The notes: a model not told the origin generated them from the sequence alone. 64,000 bases of DNA from Zarea fungicola (GCA_900169235.1 FWCC01000256.1:248001-312000); one strand, 5' to 3'. Positions 45,580-58,788 are shown, counted from the first letter of the stretch. A program made the numbers and translations.

Positions 45580-47115
45580 CCCACCAGTCGCTGCACTTCC
45601 TCTACTATCCTTGTCAAAATCTGGCTCGGGTTAAAATCATGCTTGCAATCCCTGCACAGCTGCTAGCAACGGTATTCGCAAGCACCATCGACCGCCACTG
45701 ACATCGTCCCCAGCCGTCGCTACTTGAAGCGTGTTCAATGGGTTGTCAGAATCATCCCCTGTACCAAATAAATTGTATGAAACGAAAGTAGCCAAGTGCT
45801 CTCTATTTCAGGCCAATGAATATATAGTGATATCATAACACAGGCGGCGGCGTCGAACTAGCCACTTTTTGCGACCCTTACCAACCTGTAAGACTCAAGG
45901 GAGACACTACAGCTCGGCCGATTCAGCGAGGCCATGCTTGAACGGGCGCCGACAGGTTGACTCTCTTCCCCGCAGGGTCACCACCTAACTACATTCCGTG
46001 CCAATATCTATTCGACCGCAGGACTGTTCAGCAGATGCCCAGGTACCTGAACTTTGACCTTGAGCTGGACTTTGTGGCGTCGTAGTCCCCGCCGTCCACA
46101 GAAAATCTTCTACAGATCCGTCCTTGGTACCTATTTATGCAGCCTCGACTAGCTCAACGCTCGCTGGTGGGCAATCACCAGTGCACCAAAGCCACAGTAC
46201 CGTGCCAAAAAGTACCGTAATTCCGCGAGCAACATAATAACCAAGCTATCGCCCGCCATCCCGCCGGCGCCCGACCTGGTCCAAACAGACAAGGATCACT
46301 AGCGTACTAATACATAAAAAAAGAGATGCGAATGGGCCAAGCAGGTGGAGCAGCACGCATTAGTATGGCCGCCTTAGACCCCTGTAGCACAGAGATGCTC
46401 CCAAGTACGATGGCTGTTTATTTGTTAGCTGGCCTCTGTCTCCATCCAAGACTGGCCTCACTGCAAGAGGCGCTCGCTCCTGGCACACCCATGCTGTCCA
46501 AACACTAGCATGGGTGCTATCCAGCCGGTCTTGGCGGTCATCGGCCCTGTCAGAACATGTCCAGTGTCTCTGCAGCCCCTGGGGGAAAAACGCGTAAGAG
46601 CAGACAGGGTGGCCTTGTCAGGTGGGGGAGAGTACAAACAGCATAGTTCTAAATGCAGTGGCATGCCTTGACAAGAAGAGGCTTTCTTCACTGGGTCCTT
46701 GATCAGGGCCAGACCTGGAACCCCAGACAATAGCCGTGGCAGCGAGATAAAGGCCGGTCAACCCTCGTCTAGGTATACACCTCTGTCTCCAGAGTAGTTC
46801 CAAAGACGATCTTGCAGCTCCCTAGCCAGTTGGAGCCCAGGTAAGGTGAGCTTGAAGTGCCAGCCAACGATATATAGGCAGTCCCATCCAGACATTTCCT
46901 CTCCATCCGTCACATCCAGACGTCGTTCTGCTGCACATCATCTTTATCATTATACATCTCGCTATCCTCCCGATTATCGTGGACTTTAGCCCGGCGGAAA
47001 TTCTGCTGCATCACTAAAAACTATTGTCCATCTTTCCTCCAGCACGCGACCTCATCAGGTACTTAAGTTCCTTCCCTGATCCTGGGGATGTTGTGGCTTG
47101 TAAGGACAGGGTGCT

Positions 47116-49423
47116 ATGGATCATATGCTAGTCAGAGGACAGGAAATCCATGACAAGCAACCACAACAATATAATCCTACTATACTGGACGAAATTATCT
47201 GGAGCAAAATGCCTTTCCAGTCTTCTCGCCCTGCGGAGATGTCTTGGGCCACGACATCGACCTCCGGTTCTAACCGCCGGAACAGTCAAACCTCACCTCT
47301 AGGTGGAAGATTTGGAGCGACCTGTGACACCTCCAATACAGCGCTATTGCCGTCGTATGCTACATCTTCTTCCTGTGATGGGTCCTGGACAAGTGGTGCC
47401 ACTGATCACGAAGAAGTTGAAGGTGACGGAATCTCGGACGAGTGGGAACAGGACTCTAACACCGCGTCCATTGTACCAAAAATAGAACCTATCGAAGACA
47501 ACGACGTCGCAATGGCGAAACTGGGCCATATGCCTTTGGCACCAAAGGAGACGACCAATTCATCATTCAAACAAAAGAGGCCTCGAGGAAGGCCTAAGAA
47601 GAATACCGTTCCAGTAGCTGCCAACTCAACGAAGGTCGTAAAGGGCCGCTCCAAAACTGGTTGCATTACTTGTCGCAAGAGAAAGAAGAAGTGCGATGAG
47701 GCTAAACCCGGATGTAGGTCCTAGTTAGTCATTGGCTATGGTTTGCTACCGGAAACTGATTGACCTGCGCAGGTCTTAATTGCGAGAAAAACTCGGTCGT
47801 GTGTGAAGGATATAATGAAAAGCAACTATGGAGGAGTGCCACAGAACGCCGGGCTGAAGAAGGTGAGTTGTCTCCGATACAGCTGATCCGTTCAAGCTCT
47901 CATAAAATCTAGGTCGACTGAAACGAGAATTCTTTCCTGCTGTCACACTACCTGCCATAGTTCTCGGCCTTGAAACTGCCGAAGACAAGATGTTTTACGA
48001 TCATTATGTCAACCGTCTTAGCAACGTCTTGACAGTTGAAACAGAACAGCGCAATGCATTCCGAGATTTATTATTCAATCTCGCCACAAAACATCAAGGG
48101 CTTCTGCACTCCATTATGGCCATCAGTAGCATGCACATAGATACCGCAACACCTTATGGATCCGCATTGTTACACCGACACCCGAATGTGTCAAGAGAGT
48201 CTCTGCAGCAACGGTCAAGCTATCATGTTTCGGCGGCTTGGACTTGCTTAAGGTCCGATATTGACAAGTCCGAGTCACTCGACCCTGATGATCCGGATTC
48301 TCAGCTCATCTTGGCAGCTAGATACGGTCAGATGATTTGCCTCGTGCTGCAGAATCTGATCGAGGGAAGCCCGCGAGGGGAGCATCGCGTGCATCTGCAA
48401 GCATACCAAAAACTCATACGACACTCGCCTCCACACGACATGGCCCTCCACGCGTTCATAACTGAATTCTTTCAATATCATATTTACGCAGACGACATCC
48501 TCTGGCACCCCGAGAATCATATTCCTCGTCTTTCAGTGGAGGAAGCGGATTTTGAAACGTCAGCAGATGGGAGCATGGCCTGTCTGCTAGGTGTCAAGGA
48601 TGGACTTTTCCAGCACCTGCGCGAGATTACCTCACTGTGCAACATAATTCGCAAGAGAATGGTTGATTCGAACAATAGCCCCGCAGCGAGCTACGTTGAA
48701 ATAATTCAAGCCAATGACATTGGACAAGCCCTTCAGTCTTGGAAACCGAATTGGCGGGCGGGTGATAGTCGCGCTAAAGCAGGGGAGCTATATCGGCTGG
48801 CCTTGTGGATTTATCTTTTTCGAACTGCTTTCCCACCCGCCACGGGCAATTCGGATAATACTTTTGGGGGTTCATCCATGATGGGATTCATGTCGGGCCG
48901 GCGTTCGTCGATTGCATCCTCCACCGGCCAGCTATCCAGCGGTTTCTGTGAGGAAACGTTTCCTCGTGAGCAGAACTACATGCTATCACGACATGCGTCA
49001 CGCACCAACTCGATGCACGAGGAGGACGCTCTGCCTACGCCGGCAACAACCCAAGGGAATGGTTCGAGCTGCCCGCCATCGCCGCCACCGTCACGCCGTC
49101 CATCTCAGGATGACAAGCGTGTTGCGCCGTCCATCATGGAGGCACTCGGCATTATCGAGTCGTTTGACCCATCCGAACCCTGTCAGACCCTACTCCTCCT
49201 CCCATGTCTGCTGCTTGGCACCGCCTGCTTCGACGCGACACAGCACCCGAGGATCAGGGCAGCCGTACAAGCGGTGCGTAATTACACGGGTTTGCGCAAC
49301 GCAGATAGAGTGCAAGAGGTCCTTGACGAGACCTGGGCTCTGATGGATAGGGGCGACTGGGCGGCGGTCTGGGACTGGCAAATCATTGCGAGCCGTAGAG
49401 GATTAGATTTTCTTTGTACATGA
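47116..49423 (+). CDS. Zn2Cys6 transcription factor with N-terminal AT-hook, 732 aa
   Basis: Three exons: 47116-47713, 47773-47862 and 47913-49423. The first intron splits the codon of the fourth zinc-binding Cys. The zinc cluster is at Cys 183, 186, 193, 200, 203 and 210 (KTGCITCRKRKKKCDEAKPGC, then LNCEKNSVVC). About 20 residues before it, KRPRGRPKK (154-162) is an AT-hook. The long C-terminal part has the helical fungal_trans_2 pattern (FRDLLFNLATKHQGLLHSIMAISSMH, then a Ser/Pro-rich insert and DWAAVWDWQIIASRRGLDFL at the end). A nuclear DNA-binding regulator; targets unknown. No enzyme cluster adjoins it, and its left neighbour is the gene desert. Confidence 0.93.
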
Positions 49424-50258
49424 GGCATTTTTAGCAAGGATGATCTACCCATGCTGTAAATCTCCCATTTTCCCCCCATTCTTGTCTTTAGTTTTACAGT
49501 TAGGCAGAAGGGTGTATTGCGTTGCTATGCCTTGGCGCACTGCTTTTATCTACTCGTCTGCCAACGGCACACAAGATAGTTTGTGGAATAGATGCACTGG
49601 GCGGTTGGACTGGACCTTGGGGCAGATATCCCGACAATATGTTCCACGATGTAAAATGGGGGAGGGGGGGGGGGCGCAAATTCTCTCACTTGTGTTGAGC
49701 ATATTTCGTTTTCCTTCCTGCTGGTTTATGGCTTACTGAGTTCCTTCTAGCATTCGGCGTTCAAGCACATGAATGGTGTGTCTTATGTTCTCTCTTTCTA
49801 TTTTTGCACTCATTTATATCCACACATAAATCTTCGGAGGGCGCAGTTCTGCTCTTGTTTTTATACAATCATTGTATATATAATTTTATACTACTTTGAG
49901 TCTAGTCATAGCGGAATGGCCACCAAATGCTGAGACTAAATGTAAAGCCAAATAAATCTTTTTTTTCTCGCATACATAAACCACGGTTGCGTGGTCTTAT
50001 TTTAATTCCCATACCATAAAAAAGGGGGACGCTATACCATCAAATGTTCAAGATACATACATGCCTGCGCTCAAGCGATCAAGAAGAAATAACAACTCCT
50101 ACAGGGGCCGAGGGAAAATAAAATAAAGTGCTGTTCAACAACGAAACAGAAAATGAAACCAGGTGATTTCCCACAACATTCATAAAACAAAGGTAAGAGC
50201 AGATGAAATCCGACAATTGAACCTACAGGGTTCACGGGCCAACACAAAACCTCCAAAA
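49424..50258. other. Convergent spacer
   Basis: The spacer lies between two convergent genes and includes a poly-G run near 49663-49674. No gene is seen. Confidence 0.5.
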
Positions 50259-51540
50259 TCACGTTCTACCGTCCGTGTCTGCATCAAAGTGAAACTGCCC
50301 TTCACCTCCATGACCCGGAAGCTCTCCACCACCTCCTTCGCGAGGCTGTTGATACCTCGGGCCGGAGGCATTAAGAGGCACGGGTCCGCGAAAGGTTGTA
50401 TCAATGTATGGCTCATATTCCGGGCCAGGATAGCCCGAATCGGCAGCCACACCATCAATCATACGCGCTTCCCGACGCTCCTGAAGCGCCGCCGCACTCA
50501 CAGGCACATCGCTCCCCGCGCCGCCGCCACCGGGCGTCGAGGAAACATCGCGATCGCGGCGCACATCACTGCTCAACCCGGATGTCGTTCGCTCGAAGAA
50601 CCATGGGTGAGCTTGCTGTTGTGGCTGCGACGATGACGATACAAGGGGTACCGGCCTGCGGTGATAGATGGGTCCGGACACGGTGCTGTTGGCGCCCTCG
50701 CCAAATCCCACCAGCGAGGCGGACCCGTCGTCGCTCATCCTGTCCTCGTAGCCGCCAACGGAGCGCGTGGCGCGTGCCTCGTCCTCCTCCATGTCCTCGT
50801 CCATGGCGTCTGGCTCTGCGGCCATGCTGGCGACCGAATCGGCAGTCTCGCCACGGTAGTTTGTGTCGGTACTAAACATGTCCTCGTCGCCGTCGCCGTC
50901 GCCAACCGTCTGGCGCGAGCCGCCTGCGTCCTCGCCGCCGCGATGGCTGCTCTCTGTGGCGCTGGCTGTGCCCACGGTGCTCATCTTGGTGACGGCAACA
51001 GGCTGGCCGTTGACGTCAAAGTACGAGGGCGTTAGGTTCTGTGAGGCGGGGAAGTTTGCGGGGAAGCCTGTTGTCGATGTCGGTGTCGTCTGAGGCGAGA
51101 GGGACGATGCTGCTCCACCGCGACCAGCACCGGTGGCGCTTGCTGTATCGGTCGCTAATTGGTGAGGAGGAGCGCGCAGGGTCGATACACGCTCGAGGCC
51201 GGCGAGACGGGAGATGCGATCGGCTCGTTCAGCCTCGAGGCTGGTGGTGGAGGGTGTGTGCTGATGACCGCGGCCAAAGGGCCCGCTGGGGAGATGGCCA
51301 CGGTGTCCGTCCTTTATGGCAGTCGTTGAGAGAGCAGAGAGCGAAGTTGTGGTGCTGGTCGGGGTGCTGCTGGGTTGGTTGGAAGAAGAACGTGTGAGCA
51401 AAGCGATGGTATCATGGGAAGCGGGAGCAAACGTAAGGGGACAAGGCCCAATAAGTCACTTACGGCATCTCGGACGGGGTGTCTGGATTGGAGCCCGGCT
51501 GGGGGATGTTGATGAAAGCAGGCGTTGGCGCCTGCGCCAT
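50259..51540 (-). CDS. Conserved disordered fungal protein of unknown function, 395 aa
   Basis: Two exons: 51464-51540 and 50259-51369, intron GTAAGT to CCCAG. The spliced N-terminus MAQAPTPAFINIPQPGSN and the following Thr/Ser-rich segment (TSTTTSLSALSTTAIKDGHRG) have the look of a conserved motif. The rest is low complexity: Ser/Thr-rich, an acidic middle (DEDMEEDEA), and Gly/Pro/Gln-rich. No folded domain, signal peptide or membrane segment is visible. A segment EAERADRISRLAGLERV could be a short helix. The composition suggests a nuclear or signalling adaptor, but no function can be assigned. Confidence 0.8.
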
Positions 51541-52326
51541 TTCGAATGGGTCTTATTGTCGCGAAGAAGGGGGAGTGGAAGCTTGCTTGATCAGAGAGAG
51601 GTGGTCGAAGTTTGTTGGGAACGGCTGGAGTCGGGATGACGCAACTTTGGCCAATATTTGCGCCGCTGGTGCGCGGGAAGTCTCAGGTCTGACAAGTCCA
51701 AAACTAAAGACGAGAAAATCAGAACGATGGGTATATAGTAGATGATGACTAGTGGCGGGATAGAAGCGAGGAATGAATTGAAAGAGTTGTACGCAGTGCT
51801 GCGACAGAAATGGAGTAACTGTCTGGTGGTGAATTGAAAAAGTTATGGGACAGTGAAAAGCCACGATTGTTTGCCTTACAAAGGCAGGGGGCCGGCGCGG
51901 GGGATTCTAGTGGGATGCAACGGGGAATGGTAGCGGGGTGAGACGCGCTAGAAAGGCCTGCAGCTTCTATTTAAGCGGAAAGCTTAAGTGGTCTTAGGCC
52001 GCTGAGGATGAGGCCGCAGGCGCTGGAACTACCATCGCCGGGGTCCTTTTAGGGAATAGGTAGGTATGGGGCAAGACGCCCACTGGAGCGCTGAATTTAC
52101 AACGGCGGGGTGGAGGGGCATCTTTTGGAGGGGGCCGGCCTTCTGAACTTTCGTCAGGAATACTACAGTTGACCACCGCAGCAAACATGAAACTCAAGTA
52201 TCATGTATAGTTAGCCTATCTAGCACCACTAATCGCATCGTCTCACACACAAAGACTTTGGATGAGAAAAGATATTACTCCGGCTATAAACTTCTCATGT
52301 ATTCCTTATCAAGCCTTCTCCTCTTC
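51541..52326. other. Spacer upstream of the disordered-protein gene
   Basis: This is the 5' flank of the gene ending at 50259. No gene or exact motif is recognised. Confidence 0.5.
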
Positions 52327-53050
52327 TCATTCTTCCTCGGATACATCTGCCTCCACTTCCCCCCCAGCAGCCATCAGGTATCGTGACCCAGCTCCCTCAC
52401 TCCCACTAATACCATTCCCTGGTATATACCGGCCGCCATCCATGTATCCTCCCAGTCCCAACTCCTTCTCCATGATTCCATCCGCCATCAGCCGCCGTAT
52501 AAGGACCGTTGTCCACTCCTGCATGCTTCGCACTATTAGGCCACTGATATTCTCCGCGTACTCCCAGCTTTGGCTCCGCGGAGGTGGTACCACCATTCGC
52601 GCAACCTGCCGCATGTTTTCAAACTTTGCTTCCACCACCCATCCAATGTGCTCCTTACTGAGCATATCCCATGCATTGTCGTCCAGCTTCATATGGGCGC
52701 TGCACTCGACCCGCATACCCGTCCGGCGGTTGCCCACCAGCTGAATCAACGTTCCTCGGCCGTCGACATCGGTCTCAACGAAGAGGGCATCTTGTTTGTG
52801 GTGGCTACCCCCACTCTGTATAATGTGAAAACCCTTGTAAGCTCTCATTCTTATGTTGTCCTTGGTTGGGTTACGATGACGAGGAGCTTGAGGAGCTTGC
52901 CACAGCAAGAAGGGGCTTTGCTTTGTTTATTGAGCTCAAAGGCTCACTGGATTTCGAGCCAGGACGGGTGCAATATTTAACTGTGAACTGATAAACGGCA
53001 TTCCTTACCTTCATGTATGGACAAGGCGTTGGTGAGTTGGCAGGATACAT
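52327..53050 (-). CDS. Small DUF6540-like protein, 182 aa
   Basis: Two exons are proposed: 53009-53050 (MYPANSPTPCPYMK) and 52327-52833, intron 52834-53008 (GTAAGG to CAAG, 175 nt, longer than its neighbours). The main part has the feel of DUF6540-type fungal proteins: an ALFVETDVDGRGTLIQLVGN strand pair, a GWVVEAKFEN segment, and a C-terminal MQEWTTVLIRRLMADGI helix. The second-position Cys usually found before the last helix (cQ-W) is replaced here by Met. Function is unknown. The first exon and start are uncertain; the second exon is firm. Confidence 0.65.
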
Positions 53051-53345
53051 GCATCCAAACACATGTCAGGCACTGGAATCATTGCGTTTCCTTTGTGCCT
53101 GCGCTGTGCAACTCGCCCTTGTTATCCAAAACAAAACAAAAGCCAAAATGTCATGGTAGGAAACACTATGACAAGGAAAAAAAAGAGTTGGATTGTATGC
53201 TGGTGATACTCTCTATTTAAAATTAAGTGAGACGATTGCCTGCGTGATAGCACAAAACCACGCACGAGGCGACACATCGCGTGGCACTGCTCCGCCTGTC
53301 CATTGGTTTGCGTCTCCTTTCCCCCCTCTATATCACTTTCTTCTC

Positions 53346-53885
53346 CTAGTTGAATTCGCCTGCTGTAAAGTCCACAACGGTGGGCTTGGCCAAAAACGGA
53401 AATAGTTTCTTGACAAAGGCACTGTGCACCGGATCCTCCTTGACGTAGTGCTCGCGGTCCTCTGCAGACGCAAACTCAACCACAAATGCGTGGGTAATAC
53501 CGTTCTAGAGCACCAGTCAGCTTTCATTTCACACACCTTTCTCTCGTGTTTCTCCTGGCGGCACAGGAGCTGACCCCTCTCATGATGGCTCGATAGGTAG
53601 ACCAACGCTTATATGTGCTTACCTGTAAACCCTCGATGCTGTTGTCGGTGCCACCTGATGAGCGGAGAATATACGGCTTCTGAGTCGTAGCATGGATGCA
53701 ATTGTCCTTGAGGCCGAGCATCTCAGTGCTAAGCTATATGTAGGTCACATCACGTCAGTTTTCTCAACTCAAGGTGGTTGGTGTTTTGGCGGGGAATGGC
53801 TTTTTATGTCAAATACCTCGTCGCGCTGAGCCTTGGTAACCTCAGGTTTGAACTCGAGCAAGACGATGTGCGTAATAGGAGCCAT
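53346..53885 (-). CDS. Dabb (stress-responsive A/B barrel) domain protein, 112 aa
   Basis: Three exons: 53817-53885, 53623-53733 and 53346-53504, with introns 53734-53816 and 53505-53622, all in phase 0. The product begins MAPITHIVLLEFKPEVTKAQRDE and contains THAFVVEFASAEDREHY, VHSAFVKKLFPFL and a final VVDFTAGEFN. This is the ferredoxin-like Dabb fold of about 100 residues. Members form dimeric barrels. Some act as polyketide cyclases or fluoride/stress-related proteins and most are uncharacterised. The length is the normal single-domain length. No neighbouring polyketide gene suggests a role. Confidence 0.92.
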
Positions 53886-55384
53886 TTTGACTGGATGGAG
53901 GAAGAATTTAACTCGGGATGTGTGATGATGGAGCGAGTCGAGGAAGAGGGGAGCAAGATGCCTGCCTTCCGGCGGCGGGGTTCATTCAGAGTGGAGGGGG
54001 TTGAATATCTCGTCACCAGCACTAGTCGCCCAACGCACTGCATAATGCTGGCTTTACAATCAAGTCATGTCATCTCTACCTCTACTACCATGTTGAACAA
54101 ATCGGCAGCTAAAGATTGAATTCCTATTATAAATGGATTGCATACTGCATCATCTCGCCGAATAGGTAACCCCCTCGCTGGATACAATGGGCGAGTGACG
54201 TCGCAGCAACCATCCGTTGCCACCAATCGCTGCCCACGAGTCATCTCAAACATGTTTGTCGATCCAACGACTACCAAATCCCTGTGATTTTCCCTTTTCA
54301 TTAATTCATCCGTCTTTATGTTAACCCCCCCACCCCCATATCATCCCAACCCTTTTTACCCGGAGAAATGGGACAACTGCCAGAAATGTGTGCATATGTG
54401 TCGGATGCATTCCTCACGCATTCTATTATACCCGTCGCAGGACCAACAGGAATGTAGCGGATTATCCGACACTCTTGTCGATCGCGGCTGTATCCTCGGT
54501 GAGAAGCGAGACCCTGGACTATGGCGATGCTCCAACGGATCTACAAGGGAGCCACGAGGCGATGGGAACTTTCATGGGATGGAAGGATCAAAATGACACA
54601 ATGCTGTTTACTCAAACAAAGGACTAAATATAGATTTTTTTATTAGTTTGGTCGTCCAGCTACTTACCAGTCATACTGTTTCACCAGTAATCATGCCAAG
54701 GCAATACAATTAATTGCTACCATGCCGTTTATGTTCTGCCCAGTTTAAGTGGATGGCATACTGCAACGGTAATGATGAGGGACGAAAATTGTGAGATTGG
54801 TATTCTAAGGTACTTGAGTTTGAAATAAGTCGTTCAACGAATATAAATAGAAAGTTAAAGGAAAGTACTGTATGAGGTACCAGTAACCATGTAGAACTGG
54901 GATGAAATCATCCCTTGAAATCCAATATCCCTTTGCATCCCAATTGAGATGTTTGCCCCGGGTTCACAAGGCAGGTCGTCCTTGGCGTTGGACATTCTGG
55001 TTATCCTGCGCGAATAATCAAGAATGACATGAGACGCAAGCAACCCTCGTAGTGCCTGTCGGGGGTTGACAGCTTCTGTCTTCTGTTGTCTCATGCCACC
55101 TAGGAGTTCTTTTTGTTCTGGAGTTGGCCATTTTCTCGCGTGTAACTGACACCAATAGTGAGTGTGCCCGTGGCCCTTGATAAGGGCCAAAAATTCTGGG
55201 CTCGGAGTGTCTCACTTTTTGGCCCAGAATGCAGTATTTGCTTTTTGGTAGCATCTCGGGGAATGCTAATAAAATGCCCCCTTGAGATGATAAAACACAA
55301 ATCGTATTGCACATTTCTTTTTTCCAAAACTTGTTCATGTTTTGAAGTGCTGGAAGGGGAGGGCCAAAAAAAAAGCTTCATATT
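53886..55384. other. 1.5-kb spacer
   Basis: This is the 5' flank of the Dabb gene and 3' flank of the secreted-protein gene. The ORFs seen are short and overlap each other on both strands. None is supported. Confidence 0.5.
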
Positions 55385-55855
55385 TCAAATAAGTGCCATC
55401 CCGAGCGTCATCAATCCCAACGACGCGGCCAGCGCGACGAACCCAGGATCTAACAAACTCGTCGCACCGCTCATGGCCACGGGGACTTTGGTATTAGTCT
55501 GCGGCGACGACGTCTTCTCCGCTGCGGGCGTCTTTATCTTCGTTGGGCGTGAACCGGCATCGTCGCTGGGGCTACCGCTGTACATATTGCGGGTGAGGAT
55601 AGTAACTGACGCCGTCTGTGCTGGTGGGGGGCTAGGCGCGTCCTGCACGCTCGTAGGCTTGTCCGGCTCATAGTAGTCTGTTGATGAAGTGTCTTGATGT
55701 CGCTGTCGTTGTTGTTGCTGTTGCTCGTAATGAGGTGCGCCATGCCCAAGATGCGCCGGTGTGTCCATGTCGTTGATGTTGTGTAATTGCTGGGCTGTGA
55801 GACAGAAGCCGAGTGTCGCCAGGACAAAAAACACAATGTGTAATAACCTCGACAT
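55385..55855 (-). CDS. Small secreted or GPI-anchored protein, 156 aa
   Basis: It starts at the ATG at 55855. A signal peptide is plain: MSRLLHIVFFVLATLGFCLTAQ. The mature part is polar and low complexity, with a Gln run (YEQQQQQRQRHQ) and Pro/Ser/Thr-rich segments, and no cysteines. The C-terminus (SGATSLLDPGFVALAASLGLMTLGMALI) has a small-residue site followed by a hydrophobic tail, typical of GPI-anchor addition. It is probably attached to the plasma membrane or wall. No known family is recognised. One exon. Confidence 0.7.
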   Translation of the reverse strand: MSRLLHIVFFVLATLGFCLTAQQLHNINDMDTPAHLGHGAPHYEQQQQQRQRHQDTSSTDYYEPDKPTSVQDAPSPPPAQTASVTILTRNMYSGSPSDDAGSRPTKIKTPAAEKTSSPQTNTKVPVAMSGATSLLDPGFVALAASLGLMTLGMALI

Positions 55856-56906
55856 TTTAAGGGAAAGGAACAGAATGAAATAAATCAAAGAAAGAAAGGA
55901 AGTGAGGACTGAAAAATAAAGAACGTGGGTTATGATGGGATGGCTATCGCCAAAGTTGGCATAGGGTGTCGAGTATAGGAATATGGTTGGAAAATGTACA
56001 GGGTTGAATAAACTGCACAGTCCAAGACCGCAGCGAAGAAAACAAATTAAGAATAGCGTTGCAGCTTGTACTCCTTTTATCTAATGATGGCATCCTTTTT
56101 TTCTCCGTTGAGCGCAGAAAAATAAATGAAACAGAGACAAAAGTAAGTGAGTGCCCCGAACGCAGCCCAGGAAAAAGGAAATGTCTTGGAACTCGAGGCA
56201 AAGGAATGTCTCACAACGACCCTCCTTTGCACTCCCAATCTCCTTTTCGGCCCACGCCTTTTCCAGTTGCCCGGATGCAAGCAGCATTCTTTAAATCTAT
56301 GGTATGCACGATAGATGAGCCTATTCCATCTCTTGGCTTTGAAATTGGAAGAAACGACTCGGATGAATTATGGTAGTACATACATCCTGTCACTCTTGAG
56401 ATTTTTCGCCAAACTCAAGAGGTTGATACCCCTTTTCCATTTCATTTCGATAGGCCTGTTAATCTGTTCTTTTTGTTTCACAGTCCATTCAACGTCTTGC
56501 GTCATTCCCTTCTCCCAGCTGAACAGAGAATGGGGAATACATGATCTGTGCCTGGTTGTAGGGCAACCACGCGTGTTACAGAAGCATTCCAGTCGAGATA
56601 CCGCTCAATGCGCAATATGGTTGTCCCCACCTAAAGGCAATCCTATAGGAAAGAATGCAGAAGTTATGGGCAATTCAATGATTCAATTGTCGGTTTGTTT
56701 CGTCCAACAATCCTCTTTGCCTGTACGTGTCGCATAAGGTGTCCCGGCGATTATCTGAGCCGTCCGACCCTTACAGACGCATCGCATTACAAGACGAAAA
56801 GACTTCCGTGGTGGCGTTTCTTTTAGTTTCGATTCGCAGCGATGCCACTTTCCCCGTAGAAAAATACATGTTCTAGCTCGATGCCCCCTTGGTGGCTAAA
56901 ATAGTC
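55856..56906. other. 1.05-kb spacer
   Basis: This is the 5' flank of the secreted-protein gene and 3' flank of the MFS gene. Overlapping chance ORFs are present. No gene is supported. Confidence 0.5.
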
Positions 56907-58788
56907 TTATATCGTATACACGTAATGCGGACTTTCGTCTCCCAGCTCCTTCAGCTCATCCTCGGACAAGTTTCTATAATTTTCACGAATCATGCCCGCT
57001 GATCGGCGCTGATTTTCACGGCTGTACCATGCCCAGAGCAAACCGTAGATTAATGTGCCCATGGCAACCATGGACAGCGTAACGGCATGTCCTCTAATAT
57101 ATCGCGGGGCATCGGAGACTGGGCTGCCGTTGTGTAAATCTAATCAGTATGCACATTGTTTCATCGTATGGTACGCTATGTCAGTACTAAGGGCAGAAAA
57201 CTTACTATATAAACGATGACATGATGCCCGAAGCATTGCCTATTGTGAGCTGCATACCTGTCGCGGTCGTTCTCTTGCCATAGCGCGGCGAATTGTTAGG
57301 AAGCTGCCCAAGTAGTTGGTTAGTTTGACTTGATAACAGAACAAGAAGCCACACCCAGATTAAGACGGCTCAAAGCCACTCACCCATGCAAGCGGCAAAC
57401 CCACGACAATGTACAGGCCTGCTGCCACCAAGAAACACGCAAAGTAATGCACGCCTGACGGCACATCCGATAGCAAAATCGCATACCCAACAACACTAAA
57501 CACACCAAAAACGACGCAAAACAGACCCCGTTTTCGGGTTCGGTCTGACACAGTCGCAATCGTCATGTATGTGGCTGCGCCGAGAAAATAACAAGGAATC
57601 GTGAGAAGTTGGACCTCCGCGGGTGTCCAATGGCCCAACGCCTTGATAATGGTTGGTAGGAAAGTCGAATAACCTGCGCGATACACCACATCCCCCACCC
57701 GGAATTGCATGTTAGCCGAAATACCGCAAACGCTCAAAGTTGATCAGGGCGGTTCAGGAAGTAAAGGAAGAAAGCAAGGATCCGTACCGTATAGCATGGT
57801 ATCAACGCCAAACTGCGCGACGCAAAATGCCCATACCTTCCAATCCCCAAAGGCCTTGTTCATATCCACAACCCGAAACTCGCGTCCGGATTTCGTGTTT
57901 CCATACTCCCTCCCAAGCCTCACCTCCATCAGCGCCCTCTCCTCCTCGTGTGCCTTGAGAAACCACGCTGTCGCCGCATCGTTTGGCAGGTAAAACCATG
58001 TCACGACCCCTAGCACCACGCTCGGGATGCCCTCAATGATGAGAATCCACCGCCACCCACTCATCCCCCGCGCACCATCCAGATGCCCAATCCCAAAAGC
58101 CAGCAGACCGCCCAGACCACCTGCCACCGCAGCGCTCACGAACAAATAGCCGACCCTCCGCGCCAATTCATGTTTTGTGTAGAAGAAGGTGAGGTAGACG
58201 TTGAGGCCGGGAAAGAGGCCTGCTTCGACGACGCCGAGGAGGAGACGGCAGGCGAGCAGGCTGGCGTAGGAATCGACGAGGCCAGAGAGGGTGGCAATGA
58301 GGCCCCAGGAGAAGGCGAGGGCGGCGATCCAGCGGCGTGGAGTAAATAGTTTGAGGACAAGATTGGAGGGGACCTCGAAGAGGAGATATGGGACGAAGAA
58401 GATGGAGACGGCGATTTGGAATTGAGTGGGGGAGAGCTTGAGGTCGTTTTCCATGTGATAAAGACGGGCGTTGCCAATGTTGACGCTAGATGGCACTTGT
58501 TAGCTTATATACATAATTTTTTCTTTCTTTTTGGCCTTGTTCAATCTGTTCCAAAAAAAAGATTACCCCTTCAATAGAACTTGTGTAGGATAGAGCACTT
58601 TGAACTCACCGATCTAGAAAACTAAACAGATATAGACACATGATGAGCGGAATCAGATACAGATCCAGCTTTCGAACGAGTTTCTTCTCATCAGCCTGCG
58701 CCGCAAGAGCCTGAAGCCGACCTTCTTCGTCAACATGGCTCTCGTCGTTCCGGCACGGCAAAGCTCCGCCTTCATCCTTGATGTTCAT
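56907..58788 (-). CDS. MFS anion:cation symporter, Dal5/allantoate-permease family, 493 aa
   Basis: Five exons: 58610-58788, 57788-58485, 57384-57673, 57206-57303 and 56907-57123. The junctions read SFLDR-VNIGNARL, MLYG-YSTFLPTI, LPLAW-LPNNSPRYGKRTTATG and SSFIY-PVSDAPRYIRGH, all landmarks of this family. There are about 12 hydrophobic segments with soluble N- and C-termini. These transporters sit in the plasma membrane and import organic anions such as allantoate, nicotinate, pantothenate or other carboxylates with protons. The substrate cannot be told from sequence alone. The start at 58788 (MNIKDEGGALP) gives the usual length. Confidence 0.92.

Larger units (their letters stand above)
40719..47115. 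other. 6.4-kb gene desert
   Basis: No protein gene is supported on either strand. The largest ATG-started frame is a 191-codon minus-strand ORF at 41061-41636. It lacks any domain and overlaps equally open frames on the other strand. No transposase, terminal repeat, RNA gene or helper ORF was recognised. Simple repeats are listed separately. The right end holds the 5' flank of the Zn2Cys6 gene. A long noncoding RNA or a decayed element cannot be excluded. Confidence 0.5.
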
